Shown here: one piece after another, positions 18,001 through 26,690 of the stretch
How the letters are laid out: each line of letters opens with the position of its first letter
Numbering within the stretch: the stretch's first letter is position 1
NCBI GenBank assembly: GCA_016932415.1
Contig: JAFGCX010000031.1
Location: 1 to 64,000 of the forward strand
From: Candidatus Krumholzibacteriota bacterium
GTDB lineage: Bacteria > Krumholzibacteriota > Krumholzibacteriia > Krumholzibacteriales > Krumholzibacteriaceae
Length of the DNA stretch: 64,000 nt
Direction of reading: 5' to 3'
Program-made: the position numbers and the translations under genes
Notes under the pieces: generated by a model
Told to the model about the DNA's origin: nothing
Seen by the model: the letters and a program-made list of their open reading frames with translations, nothing else
Database searches by the model: none

Positions 18001-18964
18001 TCTCATAGCGAGCATTCCCGATGTAATGGCGATAGTAAGTGGAAACCTTGCAGTCGGAACTACTGAAAGCGGTGGAAAGAAGATTCCCGTAGTCACGGGC
18101 GACCTGAGTGTCAACAGGGCTGAGGTGTATATAGATTTCGGCGATTTCGCCTCTGTGCAGAAAAGTGGATCGCTTGAGCCGCCGGGATGGATGGCGGAGG
18201 TCGACCTGGAAGTGAAGGGAAATACGTGGCTGAAGACACCGGACGCCAACGTCGAGATGGAAGGTGCTGTCACTCTGCATCATGATCAGAAGGGGTCATA
18301 CGTGCGCGGTTCCCTTAATCTTATAAGGGGCTGGTATAATGTCTATAATAACAAGTTCCGGGTATCTTCGGGGAAACTGGAATTCGTGCACGCCGACAGT
18401 TTCAGGCCTGTCATAGACGTTCAAGCCGAGACGAACGATCCCGAAGGCAGAAAGATCTATCTTACCCTTTCCTGGCACCAGGACGATATCGAACCGAGGC
18501 TTTCCCTGTATCACGAGGACGCTGGATACAGCGAGACTGATATCTGGAAAATGCTCGGAGGAGGAGTCATCGGAACGTCGGAAGGGGCGGGTGCGAGCTG
18601 GGATGCCATGAATACAGCCCAGAACCTGGCGGCCAACTACATAGAACGGATGTTAAACTCCCAGATGCAGGGAGTATTAATAGAAGTCGAGACGAGTGGA
18701 GGAGCAAGCAGCGCTACAGAAGGGTTCGAGCCGGAAGAGACGATTGTGGCGATCGGCAAGTATCTCTCGGAAGGCCTTTATGTCAAATATAAACAAGGGT
18801 TGTCTATCTCAACGGCGCGTCATTTCGAGGTAGAATACAGGTTGAGCCGGCTCTTCCTGATCCGTTCCGAAGTCATAATGTATTCCGAGAAAGTACTTCA
18901 GGGCAGAAGCAAAAGAAACAGCGATGAGATCAACGTGGATTTCAAGGTCCGCTGGGAATTCTGA
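15071..18964 (+). CDS. tamB: TamB-type translocation and assembly module protein (DUF490)
   Basis: TamB/AsmA-like proteins span the periplasm as long hydrophobic beta-grooves, working with Omp85 proteins and in phospholipid transport to the outer membrane. The 1297-residue product has one N-terminal membrane anchor (about residues 15-35), a long repetitive beta-rich body and a C-terminal DUF490 domain ending in Phe, as in the family. It starts with TTG 14 bases after the Omp85 gene and is thus probably translated with it. Gene pairing with an upstream three-POTRA Omp85 protein supports a Tam-like complex. Confidence 0.88.
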   Translation: MVKKILKSRITSFVSLIISLLLTMTIVAGIIFHTDFFAKRTSTMFSRYLFRGTGYTLEFRAISGNPLERIKIEDLRIRYRSSEYAFDLLRVEEIFLSYDLASLFSTEPSINEIIFNRPHAWIKPDSTGENILPFNGTSTGRSGQVRFRVEKFDINNGQLIYQGNQRADALKNLNLEGAVRSGEKGIIADIGSGSAEDIRRKLHIRNISGNIRKNSGSRSPVDRIEVSDLFLELDESSLLINGTFDPDSTRFGLNIAAEPFDVEEISRLVGIESGQFGELQGVLAVEGTTGDLKIRGMLNGILSGFALDGFKLDLRYDTRAVMLNSGEGRLNGALVNGSGVMPVSGERIIKLDLDVNDLDLSAGFIRNNSIPDTRFNGMLILRYDVDSKELYFTMDLKEGHLRKIPFSTMTASGSYRADTLFMDQMTMAYPTHDISTTGTISRDGGIRLFIDTECAKDDTLFSYFNIDEYRANLKFNGIWEGSFARWDLRASGCCTDIFYKGAYVPSGDIKFALSRDESFRFLFEMRGDSCDIAPLSFSGIDLSLEYNDNITSIKRLYLQRPGLVADMRGDLIKNEDITEIVFNEVSIDALEERWLSNGKFSVNISESRIEFDDLQLHSRLGALYMGCVVGREDRRINGNFTFDRLGLSLFNAAGLINKPVTGKGAGVINCRGTIDQPGFDLDMVLEQMIYDSLSVDSLKLVANYSDRIFEIDTLYIDSPEGILEMKGTVSGTDPRELLKGREKALRGAVADLDAVCEDLSLVPLFSLSEKSPFSGGDFTGIISVRDSLTHPLLGVEGKISGLSTDRYRIPMIDISADIDRQSLKLDGIMELSQGQRGRFNGNINLNHEKWFYSIDQHEPISVGLSIPDGELSSITGMTDIIAEAEGRFSAEFTVTGTASEPKLRGRLDLDQAGFRLGGMEERYRGIRAVITLDDTLVTIRELHGKEGKNGNFNCVGSVSLKGWRPERYDIDIEVDKILIASIPDVMAIVSGNLAVGTTESGGKKIPVVTGDLSVNRAEVYIDFGDFASVQKSGSLEPPGWMAEVDLEVKGNTWLKTPDANVEMEGAVTLHHDQKGSYVRGSLNLIRGWYNVYNNKFRVSSGKLEFVHADSFRPVIDVQAETNDPEGRKIYLTLSWHQDDIEPRLSLYHEDAGYSETDIWKMLGGGVIGTSEGAGASWDAMNTAQNLAANYIERMLNSQMQGVLIEVETSGGASSATEGFEPEETIVAIGKYLSEGLYVKYKQGLSISTARHFEVEYRLSRLFLIRSEVIMYSEKVLQGRSKRNSDEINVDFKVRWEF

Positions 18965-19040
18965 GAGAAATGCCTTGAAATCAACGGAATGGAACGACAT
19001 CTTTCAAGTGAAGCAGAGATTGAAGATTCGGAGGAGGAAG

Positions 19041-22000
19041 ATGAAGAAAACTGCCGGAATAGTGTTATTTTTTCTGGCCCTTGATCTTTTCCTTTTACAC
19101 CTGCCCCTTTCCAGTGTCAGCGCCCAGGCATGGTGGTTCGGAAAGAACAAGGTACAGTACAAGGATTTCGAATGGCAGATTCTCAAGACTCCTCATTTTG
19201 ATATCCATTTCAACCAGGGGTACCGCGATCTCGCCGGCAGGACTGGCGTCGTCCTTGAATACGGTTACGGCAAGCTCTCCGTGGACCTGAGGCATCACAT
19301 ATCATGGCGTATACCGGTGATCCTTTACGGCAGCCATTCGGATTTTCAACAGACCAACACGACCTGGCAGCTGCTTCCCGAGGGCGTACAGGCTTTCGCC
19401 GAACCGAGCAGAAGGAGGGTCGTCCTTCATTTCAACGGTTCAAACGTCGATTTCAGTCACACCGCGATACATGAACTTGTCCATATTTTTCAATTCGACA
19501 TTATATACGGAAGCCTTCTCAGATCAGTGTTTTCAAGGAATATGCTTTTTAATATTCCTCTCTGGTTTGCGGAGGGTACTGCGGAATATTTCTCTGCCGG
19601 AGGAGTCGACGATGAATGCAGGATGTTCATGCGCGACGGTACGATCTTCGATTATCTTCCTTACGATCTGAATTATGCCGGTGGATACATGAATTACAAG
19701 GCCGGACAGTCAGCAATATCCTATATCGCCGAGACTTATGGTAAGGAAAAGGTCATTGAACTGATGGATCAACTTCGGTTCAACAGGTCGATGGAGATGT
19801 CCCTTCATCGTACTATAGGTATCTCGACAGAGGAGCTTACGAAGAATTGGAAAAACAATCTCAGGCGGGAATACTGGCCCGAGTACGCCGATAAGATGGA
19901 GGCGGAATCAATCGCCAGAAAAGTCACCGATCATCTTAAGAAGCATAACTATATAAACTCAAAACCCGTATTTTCGCCTGATGGAGAGTATATCGCCTAT
20001 TATTCTGACAGGAGCGGTCTTGAAGGTATCTATATAATGGATTCAGTCACAGGCAAGAAGAAGAAAAAACTTCTTGTCGGGTCGACATCGAGTCAGTTCG
20101 AATACATAAGGACGAGACTTTCAAGCCTGACGTGGAATCCTGAATCGTCGGAGATTGCTTTTGTCGCCAAGTCGGATGGAAGGGACAGGTTGTTTCGGAT
20201 GGGTGTCCCGGGGGGAAATATCATCGAGGAGATAGACCTTCCACTCGATTTCTTTTTCAACCCGGTATGGTCGCCGGACGGAGAAAAGATCATTGTCGTG
20301 GGCACGCTCAGGGGGCAGACAGATCTCTTTTTTTATGACCTTGGAATGAAGAAACTTTTCCAGGTCACCGATGATACATGTGATGAAAAATATCCCGCCT
20401 GGTTCCCCGACGGAAAGAGGATCGTATATACACGTTATCCCGAACCCGTCAAGCAGCCTGTCTTCACGACTGACAGCACCGGAGTGGACAGGATTGAGAA
20501 CCTCGACTATGCTGACATGAGTAACGTTCTTTCCGTCAAGGGTGATATCTGGATGATAGATATCCTGAGCGGAGAGAAAAGGCTCGTTATCTCCACTCCA
20601 GGCAACGACGAATCGCCACAGATACTATCCAATGGCCTGGAACTGTTATTTGTCTCGGATGAATCAGGGATAAGCAATCTTTACCGTGGAAGCTTCGAAA
20701 TCGGAAGCTACCACCGTTTTACCGACATACTCGGAGGCCTGTTCAATCCTTCCGTCTCAAACGTCAAGGACCGTCTGGTCTTCTCCGCTTTTAACGCCGC
20801 CGGGTATGATCTTTTCATAATGGATAATTTCGAGGAAAAGTCGAGGGTGTCATATTCGACGGGTGGGCCCCTGTTGGCCGGGATCAAGGAGGAAAAATGG
20901 CCTTCGTTCGGAGTGCTTCCGGAGATCGATCCCTATGGAGGTTCCGGGTTGGAAGGTCCTGACCCTGAGGTTGAGCGGATCACTGTGGAAGAAAAGATGC
21001 CAGGGTCGCCCGACGGGAAGGAAGATCAATCGGTCGATACAAGTTCCGGTGCTGGAACCCCCCAGGGAGGAAGGTTTCCCGGCAGGAGATGGGAAAACGG
21101 AGCCGAAGTACCTGACGTGGTTATCAACGAAGATTCAAAAGAGAGGATCGATCCAGATTCGCTCGAGGCCCTGCGCGAATCTTTCAGAAAACGTGTGGGC
21201 ACAGTTGAAAAGTACAGAATCAAATTCTCTCCCGACTACATAGGAAACGGAATGGGGGTCTATTTCGCGACCGGACTCGGGTTCGGACTGTCCAACCAGA
21301 TCGCGTTCAGCGACCTTCTGGGTGACCATCACCTCTTTCTGGCGTTCAGCCTCTATGGATCGGTAGAAGACAGCGATATGATGCTGTCATATTACTATGT
21401 CAAGAAGAGGATCGATTATTCGCTCGGTATCTTTCAGTTCAAGAACTACCTCAATTCCAGGTTCTCCTCCGTGGGGGAGACATTTCTGGACTACAGATAT
21501 TTTACCGAGAGGAACTACGGCCTTTTTGGTAATGCTTCTTTTCCCTTTTCTACTTTTACAAGGGCGGAGATGGAACTCCAGGCGTACATGAGTGAGAGGG
21601 AGTTTCTTATACTCGATGATGGATCGTATTACGGGTATACCGTTTATGACAGCGATGTATCGGTAAAGAGGATGTTGCAACCATCTTTTTCCATAGTTCA
21701 TGACTCGGCTTACTACGGGTCTTTCGGACCAGTGATAGGGTCCAGATGGATGCTCAGTTTTTCAAGGGCCCTGTCGTTCAGTGGACGCGACATATCGAGG
21801 ACGACGGCGTTTCTCGATTATCGCAGGTACAGACCTCTCTTCTACAGGAACTACCTTGCCTTCAGGACAGTGGCAAGCAGCAGCAACGGGGAAGATAGGC
21901 GGTATTTCTTCCTCGGAGGCCCGACGACGATGCGAGGATACGATTACCTGCAGTTCCAGGGTTCAAGGATGATGCTTTTCAACCTCGAGTACAGGTATCC

Positions 22001-22292
22001 ACTCGTTGACGCGATAATATTCGGATGGCCGGGCAGATGGGCCTTGACGAATATCGGAGGGACGTTGTTTTTTGATACGGGATCTGTTTGGGGTGATGGA
22101 AGATATATCGAGAAGCTGCCCGCCGCAATAGACCCGGTGATGATAAACGATCTGGAGTTTTACAGTGATTTCGGGGTTGGATTCTATATGAGGATGGGTT
22201 TTCTCATATTTAATTTTCAGCTTGCCTGGCCGACTGATTTTTCAAATACCGGTGAACCGGTGTTCCATTTTTATCTGGGTCCGCAATTCTGA
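19041..22292 (+). CDS. secreted zinc peptidase / TolB-like propeller / Omp85-like barrel fusion protein
   Basis: A 1083-residue protein with a signal peptide (cleavage after about Ala30). Residues 40-270 look like a gluzincin peptidase: HELVH at 144-148, then WFAEGTAEYF with Glu178 as likely third zinc ligand. About 300-660 carries six PD40/TolB-type propeller blades (FSPDGEYIAYYS and similar). A low-complexity linker (about 670-730) leads to a C-terminal barrel with the Omp85-type motif GGPTTMRGY (RGY at 965-967) and a terminal Phe. I choose ATG 19041, preceded by GGAGGAGG; the frame opens further upstream within tamB. It follows tamB by 76 bases. Function unknown; likely an outer-membrane-anchored protease or chaperone facing the periplasm. 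Confidence 0.88.
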   Translation: MKKTAGIVLFFLALDLFLLHLPLSSVSAQAWWFGKNKVQYKDFEWQILKTPHFDIHFNQGYRDLAGRTGVVLEYGYGKLSVDLRHHISWRIPVILYGSHSDFQQTNTTWQLLPEGVQAFAEPSRRRVVLHFNGSNVDFSHTAIHELVHIFQFDIIYGSLLRSVFSRNMLFNIPLWFAEGTAEYFSAGGVDDECRMFMRDGTIFDYLPYDLNYAGGYMNYKAGQSAISYIAETYGKEKVIELMDQLRFNRSMEMSLHRTIGISTEELTKNWKNNLRREYWPEYADKMEAESIARKVTDHLKKHNYINSKPVFSPDGEYIAYYSDRSGLEGIYIMDSVTGKKKKKLLVGSTSSQFEYIRTRLSSLTWNPESSEIAFVAKSDGRDRLFRMGVPGGNIIEEIDLPLDFFFNPVWSPDGEKIIVVGTLRGQTDLFFYDLGMKKLFQVTDDTCDEKYPAWFPDGKRIVYTRYPEPVKQPVFTTDSTGVDRIENLDYADMSNVLSVKGDIWMIDILSGEKRLVISTPGNDESPQILSNGLELLFVSDESGISNLYRGSFEIGSYHRFTDILGGLFNPSVSNVKDRLVFSAFNAAGYDLFIMDNFEEKSRVSYSTGGPLLAGIKEEKWPSFGVLPEIDPYGGSGLEGPDPEVERITVEEKMPGSPDGKEDQSVDTSSGAGTPQGGRFPGRRWENGAEVPDVVINEDSKERIDPDSLEALRESFRKRVGTVEKYRIKFSPDYIGNGMGVYFATGLGFGLSNQIAFSDLLGDHHLFLAFSLYGSVEDSDMMLSYYYVKKRIDYSLGIFQFKNYLNSRFSSVGETFLDYRYFTERNYGLFGNASFPFSTFTRAEMELQAYMSEREFLILDDGSYYGYTVYDSDVSVKRMLQPSFSIVHDSAYYGSFGPVIGSRWMLSFSRALSFSGRDISRTTAFLDYRRYRPLFYRNYLAFRTVASSSNGEDRRYFFLGGPTTMRGYDYLQFQGSRMMLFNLEYRYPLVDAIIFGWPGRWALTNIGGTLFFDTGSVWGDGRYIEKLPAAIDPVMINDLEFYSDFGVGFYMRMGFLIFNFQLAWPTDFSNTGEPVFHFYLGPQF

Positions 22293-22408
22293 TAATCCCG
22301 TATTTACCACATGGATCAGTAATGGTATTATATCCGGCACGGTATTTCGCGACTGCCGGTGAGCCGGACGATAGGTTTGCGGGTGAACAGCAAAAGGAAA
22401 AGCGCTTC

Positions 22409-24568
22409 ATGATGAAATTCGATCTTAATCCGCGGCAGAAGGAAGCAGTGCTATCCACTGATGGATACTATCTTATTCTCGCCGGCGCGGGAAGCGGGAA
22501 AACAAGGGTCCTGACTGAAAGGATCGCCTACCTGATAAGAGAAAAAAATGTATCTCCGGAAAGGATCCTCGCCTTCACCTTCACTAATAAAGCGGCCGGA
22601 GAGATGCGAGCCCGCGTTGAAAGATCCCTTTCGCAAAGAAAAATTCCTTTCTGGGTCTCCACGTTCCATTCTACGGGGCTGAAAATATTACGGAAAGAGG
22701 CGAACAGGATCGGGTTCAGGAACAATTTCGCGATATATGACGAGGATGATTCGATCAGGTTGATCAAGGATATCATCAGGAAGAAAAACTGGAATCTCGA
22801 TGAATATCCGCCTTCGATCGTCCGGAACAGGATCTCCGCGTGGAAGAACAGTCTTGTCACTCCCGACGAAGCGGTCGAGACAGCCATCGACGGTATTGAA
22901 GAGCTTCAGGCAAAGGTCTATCTTGCCTATGACATCGAACTGAAGAGATCCAATTCCTTTGATTTTGACGATCTGATAACCAGGGTCGTCGAACTCTTTA
23001 CCGCCCATCCAAAGATAAGGGAAAGGTATGCCAGGCAATTCAAGTACGTCCTCGTTGACGAGTTCCAGGATACCAACACGATCCAGATGATGATGATCGA
23101 TATGCTCGCGTCGAAGAACAGGAACCTGTTTGTCGTCGGAGACGACGATCAGGCTATCTATGGATGGCGGGGGGCGACGATCGAGAATATACTCCAGTTC
23201 GACAGGCTGTATGAAGGGACCGTAACGATCCGCCTCGAGGAGAATTATCGCTCTACAAACAATATTCTGTCCGCTTCCAACGCTGTCATATCGAATAATC
23301 TCGATCGCAAAGGGAAGAAGCTCTGGTCAAAAAAGGGTGATGGTGAAAAAGTACGGACAGTCTACGCGTCTGATGACAGGGGAGAGGCCCTCGCGGTAAG
23401 GGAAGCCGTGATGAGATTGATAAGGAACGGATACAGGAGGGATGAGATAGCAGTCCTCTACAGGACTCACGCCCAGTCAAGGGCGCTCGAAACGGCAATG
23501 ATAAGGGGAGGGCTCCCATACCAGATAATCGGAGGAGTTAGGTTCTATGAGAGAAAAGAAATAAAAGACCTTCTCGGGTATCTGAAACTGGTCAACAATC
23601 CTGATGACAACCTTAATTTCAAGCGAGTGATAAATGTCCCGAAGAGAGGTATTGGAAACGTTACGATAGAAAGGATAGAGGAAGAAGCGGGGGACGGGAG
23701 TCTTCTGCCGGCAATCATATCGGGTGAGATACTCGACAGGTTTTCCTCATCCCAGAGGAAGCGTATAGAAGAATTTTCAAAACTGATTTCAGTAATGCGA
23801 TTAAGGGCCAAAAACGACACGGCTTATGAAATACTGTCATATCTAATAGAAACAATTGGATACAGAGAATACTTAAAGGAAGATATCAAGACTGCGCAGG
23901 TGAGGCTGGAGAATGTAGAGGAATTGCTCAACGAGACGAAGAGATTCGCCGCTGTCTCGGATGACCCCTCGCTACCCGCATTTCTCGAGGAGATAGCTCT
24001 GATAAGCAATGTCGATTCGATGAGAGATGAAGACAAAATCGCTCTTATGACCCTTCACAATTCGAAAGGCCTCGAATACAGATCAGTGATGATCACGGGG
24101 CTCGAGGAAGGCCTGTTACCGCATTTCTCGTCTTTTGATGACGAGAGGGAGATGGAAGAGGAAAGAAGGCTTTTTTACGTCGGAATGACAAGGGCGAAAG
24201 AGGAATTATATCTTTTCTGCGCGGCAAGCAGGATGCAATTCGGCAACTGGAACGACAACCGACCTTCCAGGTTTCTCGAAGAGATCCCTGAAAAGTATAA
24301 GGAGATAACCGGCGTAAACCGGCAGATCGAAGGAGGGGGCGATATTTTCAGGCAGGTAGATCAGATCGAATCGCTGGAACGCGGTGAGGACAGGATAAGC
24401 AATGACAGCAGGTTCAGAGTAGGGGTCTCGATCTCTCATCCATCATTCGGCGAAGGGACGATAAAGAAGGTGGAAGGGACGGGGATGGAGATGAGAGTGA
24501 CCGTTCACTTCACCGGATTCGGGCAGAAGAAATTCCTGGCTCATTACGCGCCATTCAGGTTCAATTAA
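22409..24568 (+). CDS. pcrA: UvrD/PcrA-type ATP-dependent DNA helicase
   Basis: A superfamily 1A 3'-5' helicase of repair and replication. The 719-residue protein starts with the Q motif (LNPRQKEAV), Walker A AGAGSGKT, then DEFQDTN (Walker B), GDDDQAIYGWRGA, ENYRS and the C-terminal TLHNSKGLE and VGMTRAKEEL motifs. The last 50 residues (HPSFGEGTI onward) form the Tudor-like RNA-polymerase-binding domain of PcrA/UvrD. Adjacent ATGs at 22409 and 22412 follow AAAAGGAAAAG; the frame extends upstream without signals. It is separated from the preceding gene by 116 bases and appears monocistronic. Confidence 0.94.
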   Translation: MMKFDLNPRQKEAVLSTDGYYLILAGAGSGKTRVLTERIAYLIREKNVSPERILAFTFTNKAAGEMRARVERSLSQRKIPFWVSTFHSTGLKILRKEANRIGFRNNFAIYDEDDSIRLIKDIIRKKNWNLDEYPPSIVRNRISAWKNSLVTPDEAVETAIDGIEELQAKVYLAYDIELKRSNSFDFDDLITRVVELFTAHPKIRERYARQFKYVLVDEFQDTNTIQMMMIDMLASKNRNLFVVGDDDQAIYGWRGATIENILQFDRLYEGTVTIRLEENYRSTNNILSASNAVISNNLDRKGKKLWSKKGDGEKVRTVYASDDRGEALAVREAVMRLIRNGYRRDEIAVLYRTHAQSRALETAMIRGGLPYQIIGGVRFYERKEIKDLLGYLKLVNNPDDNLNFKRVINVPKRGIGNVTIERIEEEAGDGSLLPAIISGEILDRFSSSQRKRIEEFSKLISVMRLRAKNDTAYEILSYLIETIGYREYLKEDIKTAQVRLENVEELLNETKRFAAVSDDPSLPAFLEEIALISNVDSMRDEDKIALMTLHNSKGLEYRSVMITGLEEGLLPHFSSFDDEREMEEERRLFYVGMTRAKEELYLFCAASRMQFGNWNDNRPSRFLEEIPEKYKEITGVNRQIEGGGDIFRQVDQIESLERGEDRISNDSRFRVGVSISHPSFGEGTIKKVEGTGMEMRVTVHFTGFGQKKFLAHYAPFRFN

Positions 24569-24652
24569 AAGAAGAATAAGGCGAGAGACCGGGATATGAT
24601 GATCACTCCGCGCTCTTTTTCCGAAGATGATGCCTCACAGCTCCACGGTCGT

Positions 24653-26677
24653 TTAAAACCGTCTGTCTGGCCGGATTCTTTCCCTCAGCCGTCTGAATGA
24701 ATCTTTCGATCTTTGATCAGGCGCGGCTGTTTCCGCTTCTTCCAGCAGCTCGACGGCTTTTTCAGGACTATGTGTTGCCAACAGGCACCGGGTCATTCCA
24801 AGGATAAGAGAATTGTAACTCGAACTCCTCACTACGGGGAAATTGAAAGCGAGTTGATACGAGGCGATAGCCTGCCTGTAATAACCGAACGCTTCATAGT
24901 TAAGACCGAGATCGAGATAGAAAAGCTCCTCGCTTCCCGTTGCCAGGTCACCGGAAAGACTGAGTAAAGAAGGGAACTCGATCTCTTTCCTGCGCGAGAA
25001 TTCCCGATGGTGGCGAGTGCTCCTGAATATCGTCAGAACGGGGCCGCTGGAAGCATCTTCCGCGCTTTTAAATACGATATCATAGTCTCTGGCCAGAGCA
25101 ACGTAAAAAGCGTTCTGCTTTGAATATCTGGCCGGATCTTTCATATACCTCGAACAGACAGAACTGCTTGTGATTATTATATCGGCCATCCTGTAGAGAG
25201 AAAGGTCATAAAAACTCTCAGAACGTTCCGACACGGACTGGAACATCGGTATCGGAAGCAGAGCGTAATCGACGCGGCCGCCGATCCTTTCGAGGATCAT
25301 CTTTCTGACCTTTTCCGGCTGGGCCGCGATCACCTGCGGTTTTATAAACTCCGGGCCGTAAGCTTCAGTCACAATAAACGAACCACTGGGAATATTCTCT
25401 CTGATCCATTCTTTCGCGATCGTTCGGTTATCCGGCCGGTATTTCTGAATATGCTCCGGACAGGAAGCGGCTATCGGAAAGGCGATCAGGAAAGAGAGGA
25501 CAGACAGGGTGGAAAATCTGATCAACCGGGACAGTCTGGCCGTGAATATATACCGGTATGTCCCGGCGATCGCTGCCGAGGCAAAGATCAGCAGCAGCGG
25601 CAGGACGGGAAGGAGATATCTGTCCGCTTTCATCGACCAGGAGGATATTACCAGTAAATAAGGCAACGCGAATGAGGCGAATATTATCGAATTTTTATCG
25701 CGAATCCTGACCGCAAAGTAAAAGATGGCCGAGATCGAAAGAAAGAGAAGCGGCCATCCGGGCAACAGGCCGGGTAGCGAGCCGGCGTAGAATCTCAGCG
25801 ATGACGTACTTTCGAGGCCAAAATGTCCGGATTGCATATGCTGACGCTCAAGGGAGATATCCTTCCAGAACTCCGGCCAGTCGAGGACGGTATATGGAGA
25901 GGTGATTATGAAGACGGCGATGGCTGTTGCCGACACGAGAAGGAGGGACCTGATGATGGAAGAGACGCTTTGATGTTTTGATCCTATCGCGGCGCGATCT
26001 TCACTCTTGTCAAAAAAAGCCGCGGCATGGACTGCCAGGAGCGGAATAAAAAGAAGCGCCGCCGTGTATTTCGTCGATATCGCCAGACCGGTAAATATCC
26101 CCGTGATTATCCTGACGCGGAAGCTGTCGCTTTTCAACAGTCTCGTCATCAGGATCAGGGACGCCGTGATGAAGAAGGTCAGTGGAATGTCTACTTCGAT
26201 CAGCTGTGATTTGGAGATATGGAATGTGTTGAGTGCGAGAAGGATCGCTGAAATGATCCCGGCCGTTCTGCCGGCGAGTATCCGGCCGGCATGGAAGACC
26301 GCCGCTATCGTGGCGACACCGAACAGTGCTCCCACCGCGCGACCGGCATAGTAAAAGAGAGTCTTGTCGATTATATAGGCTGCCTGGAAATGGGCGGTTG
26401 ATGAGATGATACCGGAGATCTTCATTGACAGAAAGAGTATCCCCTGGACCGCGAAATGGAGGTAGATCATAAGACCGGGATAATTAAAGAAATGTGGATT
26501 GAGATCAGGCGTCCTTCCGGTTCCCCAGCCCCACATCTCCCACGCTTTGATCAGCGGCGTCGCTTCCTCATATATCTCGGGCAGGGCCCAGCCCAGCCCC
26601 AGGAATCTAAAGACTGTTCCGGAGATCAGGACTATAAAAAGGACAGGGATATTCTTTTCAAGAAATAAGCGTTTCAT
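24653..26677 (-). CDS. GT39-type membrane glycosyltransferase with C-terminal TPR-like region
   Basis: A 674-residue protein. The first 420 residues are a polytopic membrane domain resembling dolichyl-phosphate-mannose protein mannosyltransferases (GT39/ArnT-like): an acidic EIYEEATPL segment in the first periplasmic loop (Glu37-Glu38) and FNYPG downstream. These enzymes transfer sugars from lipid-phosphate donors on the periplasmic side. A soluble domain follows and the last 120 residues have helical repeats resembling TPRs (AFGYYRQAIASYQLAF, PEKAVELLEEA). It is the last gene of a minus-strand group. Donor and acceptor are unknown. Confidence 0.8.
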   Translation of the reverse strand: MKRLFLEKNIPVLFIVLISGTVFRFLGLGWALPEIYEEATPLIKAWEMWGWGTGRTPDLNPHFFNYPGLMIYLHFAVQGILFLSMKISGIISSTAHFQAAYIIDKTLFYYAGRAVGALFGVATIAAVFHAGRILAGRTAGIISAILLALNTFHISKSQLIEVDIPLTFFITASLILMTRLLKSDSFRVRIITGIFTGLAISTKYTAALLFIPLLAVHAAAFFDKSEDRAAIGSKHQSVSSIIRSLLLVSATAIAVFIITSPYTVLDWPEFWKDISLERQHMQSGHFGLESTSSLRFYAGSLPGLLPGWPLLFLSISAIFYFAVRIRDKNSIIFASFALPYLLVISSWSMKADRYLLPVLPLLLIFASAAIAGTYRYIFTARLSRLIRFSTLSVLSFLIAFPIAASCPEHIQKYRPDNRTIAKEWIRENIPSGSFIVTEAYGPEFIKPQVIAAQPEKVRKMILERIGGRVDYALLPIPMFQSVSERSESFYDLSLYRMADIIITSSSVCSRYMKDPARYSKQNAFYVALARDYDIVFKSAEDASSGPVLTIFRSTRHHREFSRRKEIEFPSLLSLSGDLATGSEELFYLDLGLNYEAFGYYRQAIASYQLAFNFPVVRSSSYNSLILGMTRCLLATHSPEKAVELLEEAETAAPDQRSKDSFRRLRERIRPDRRF

Positions 26678-26690
26678 ATTATCCGCACGC

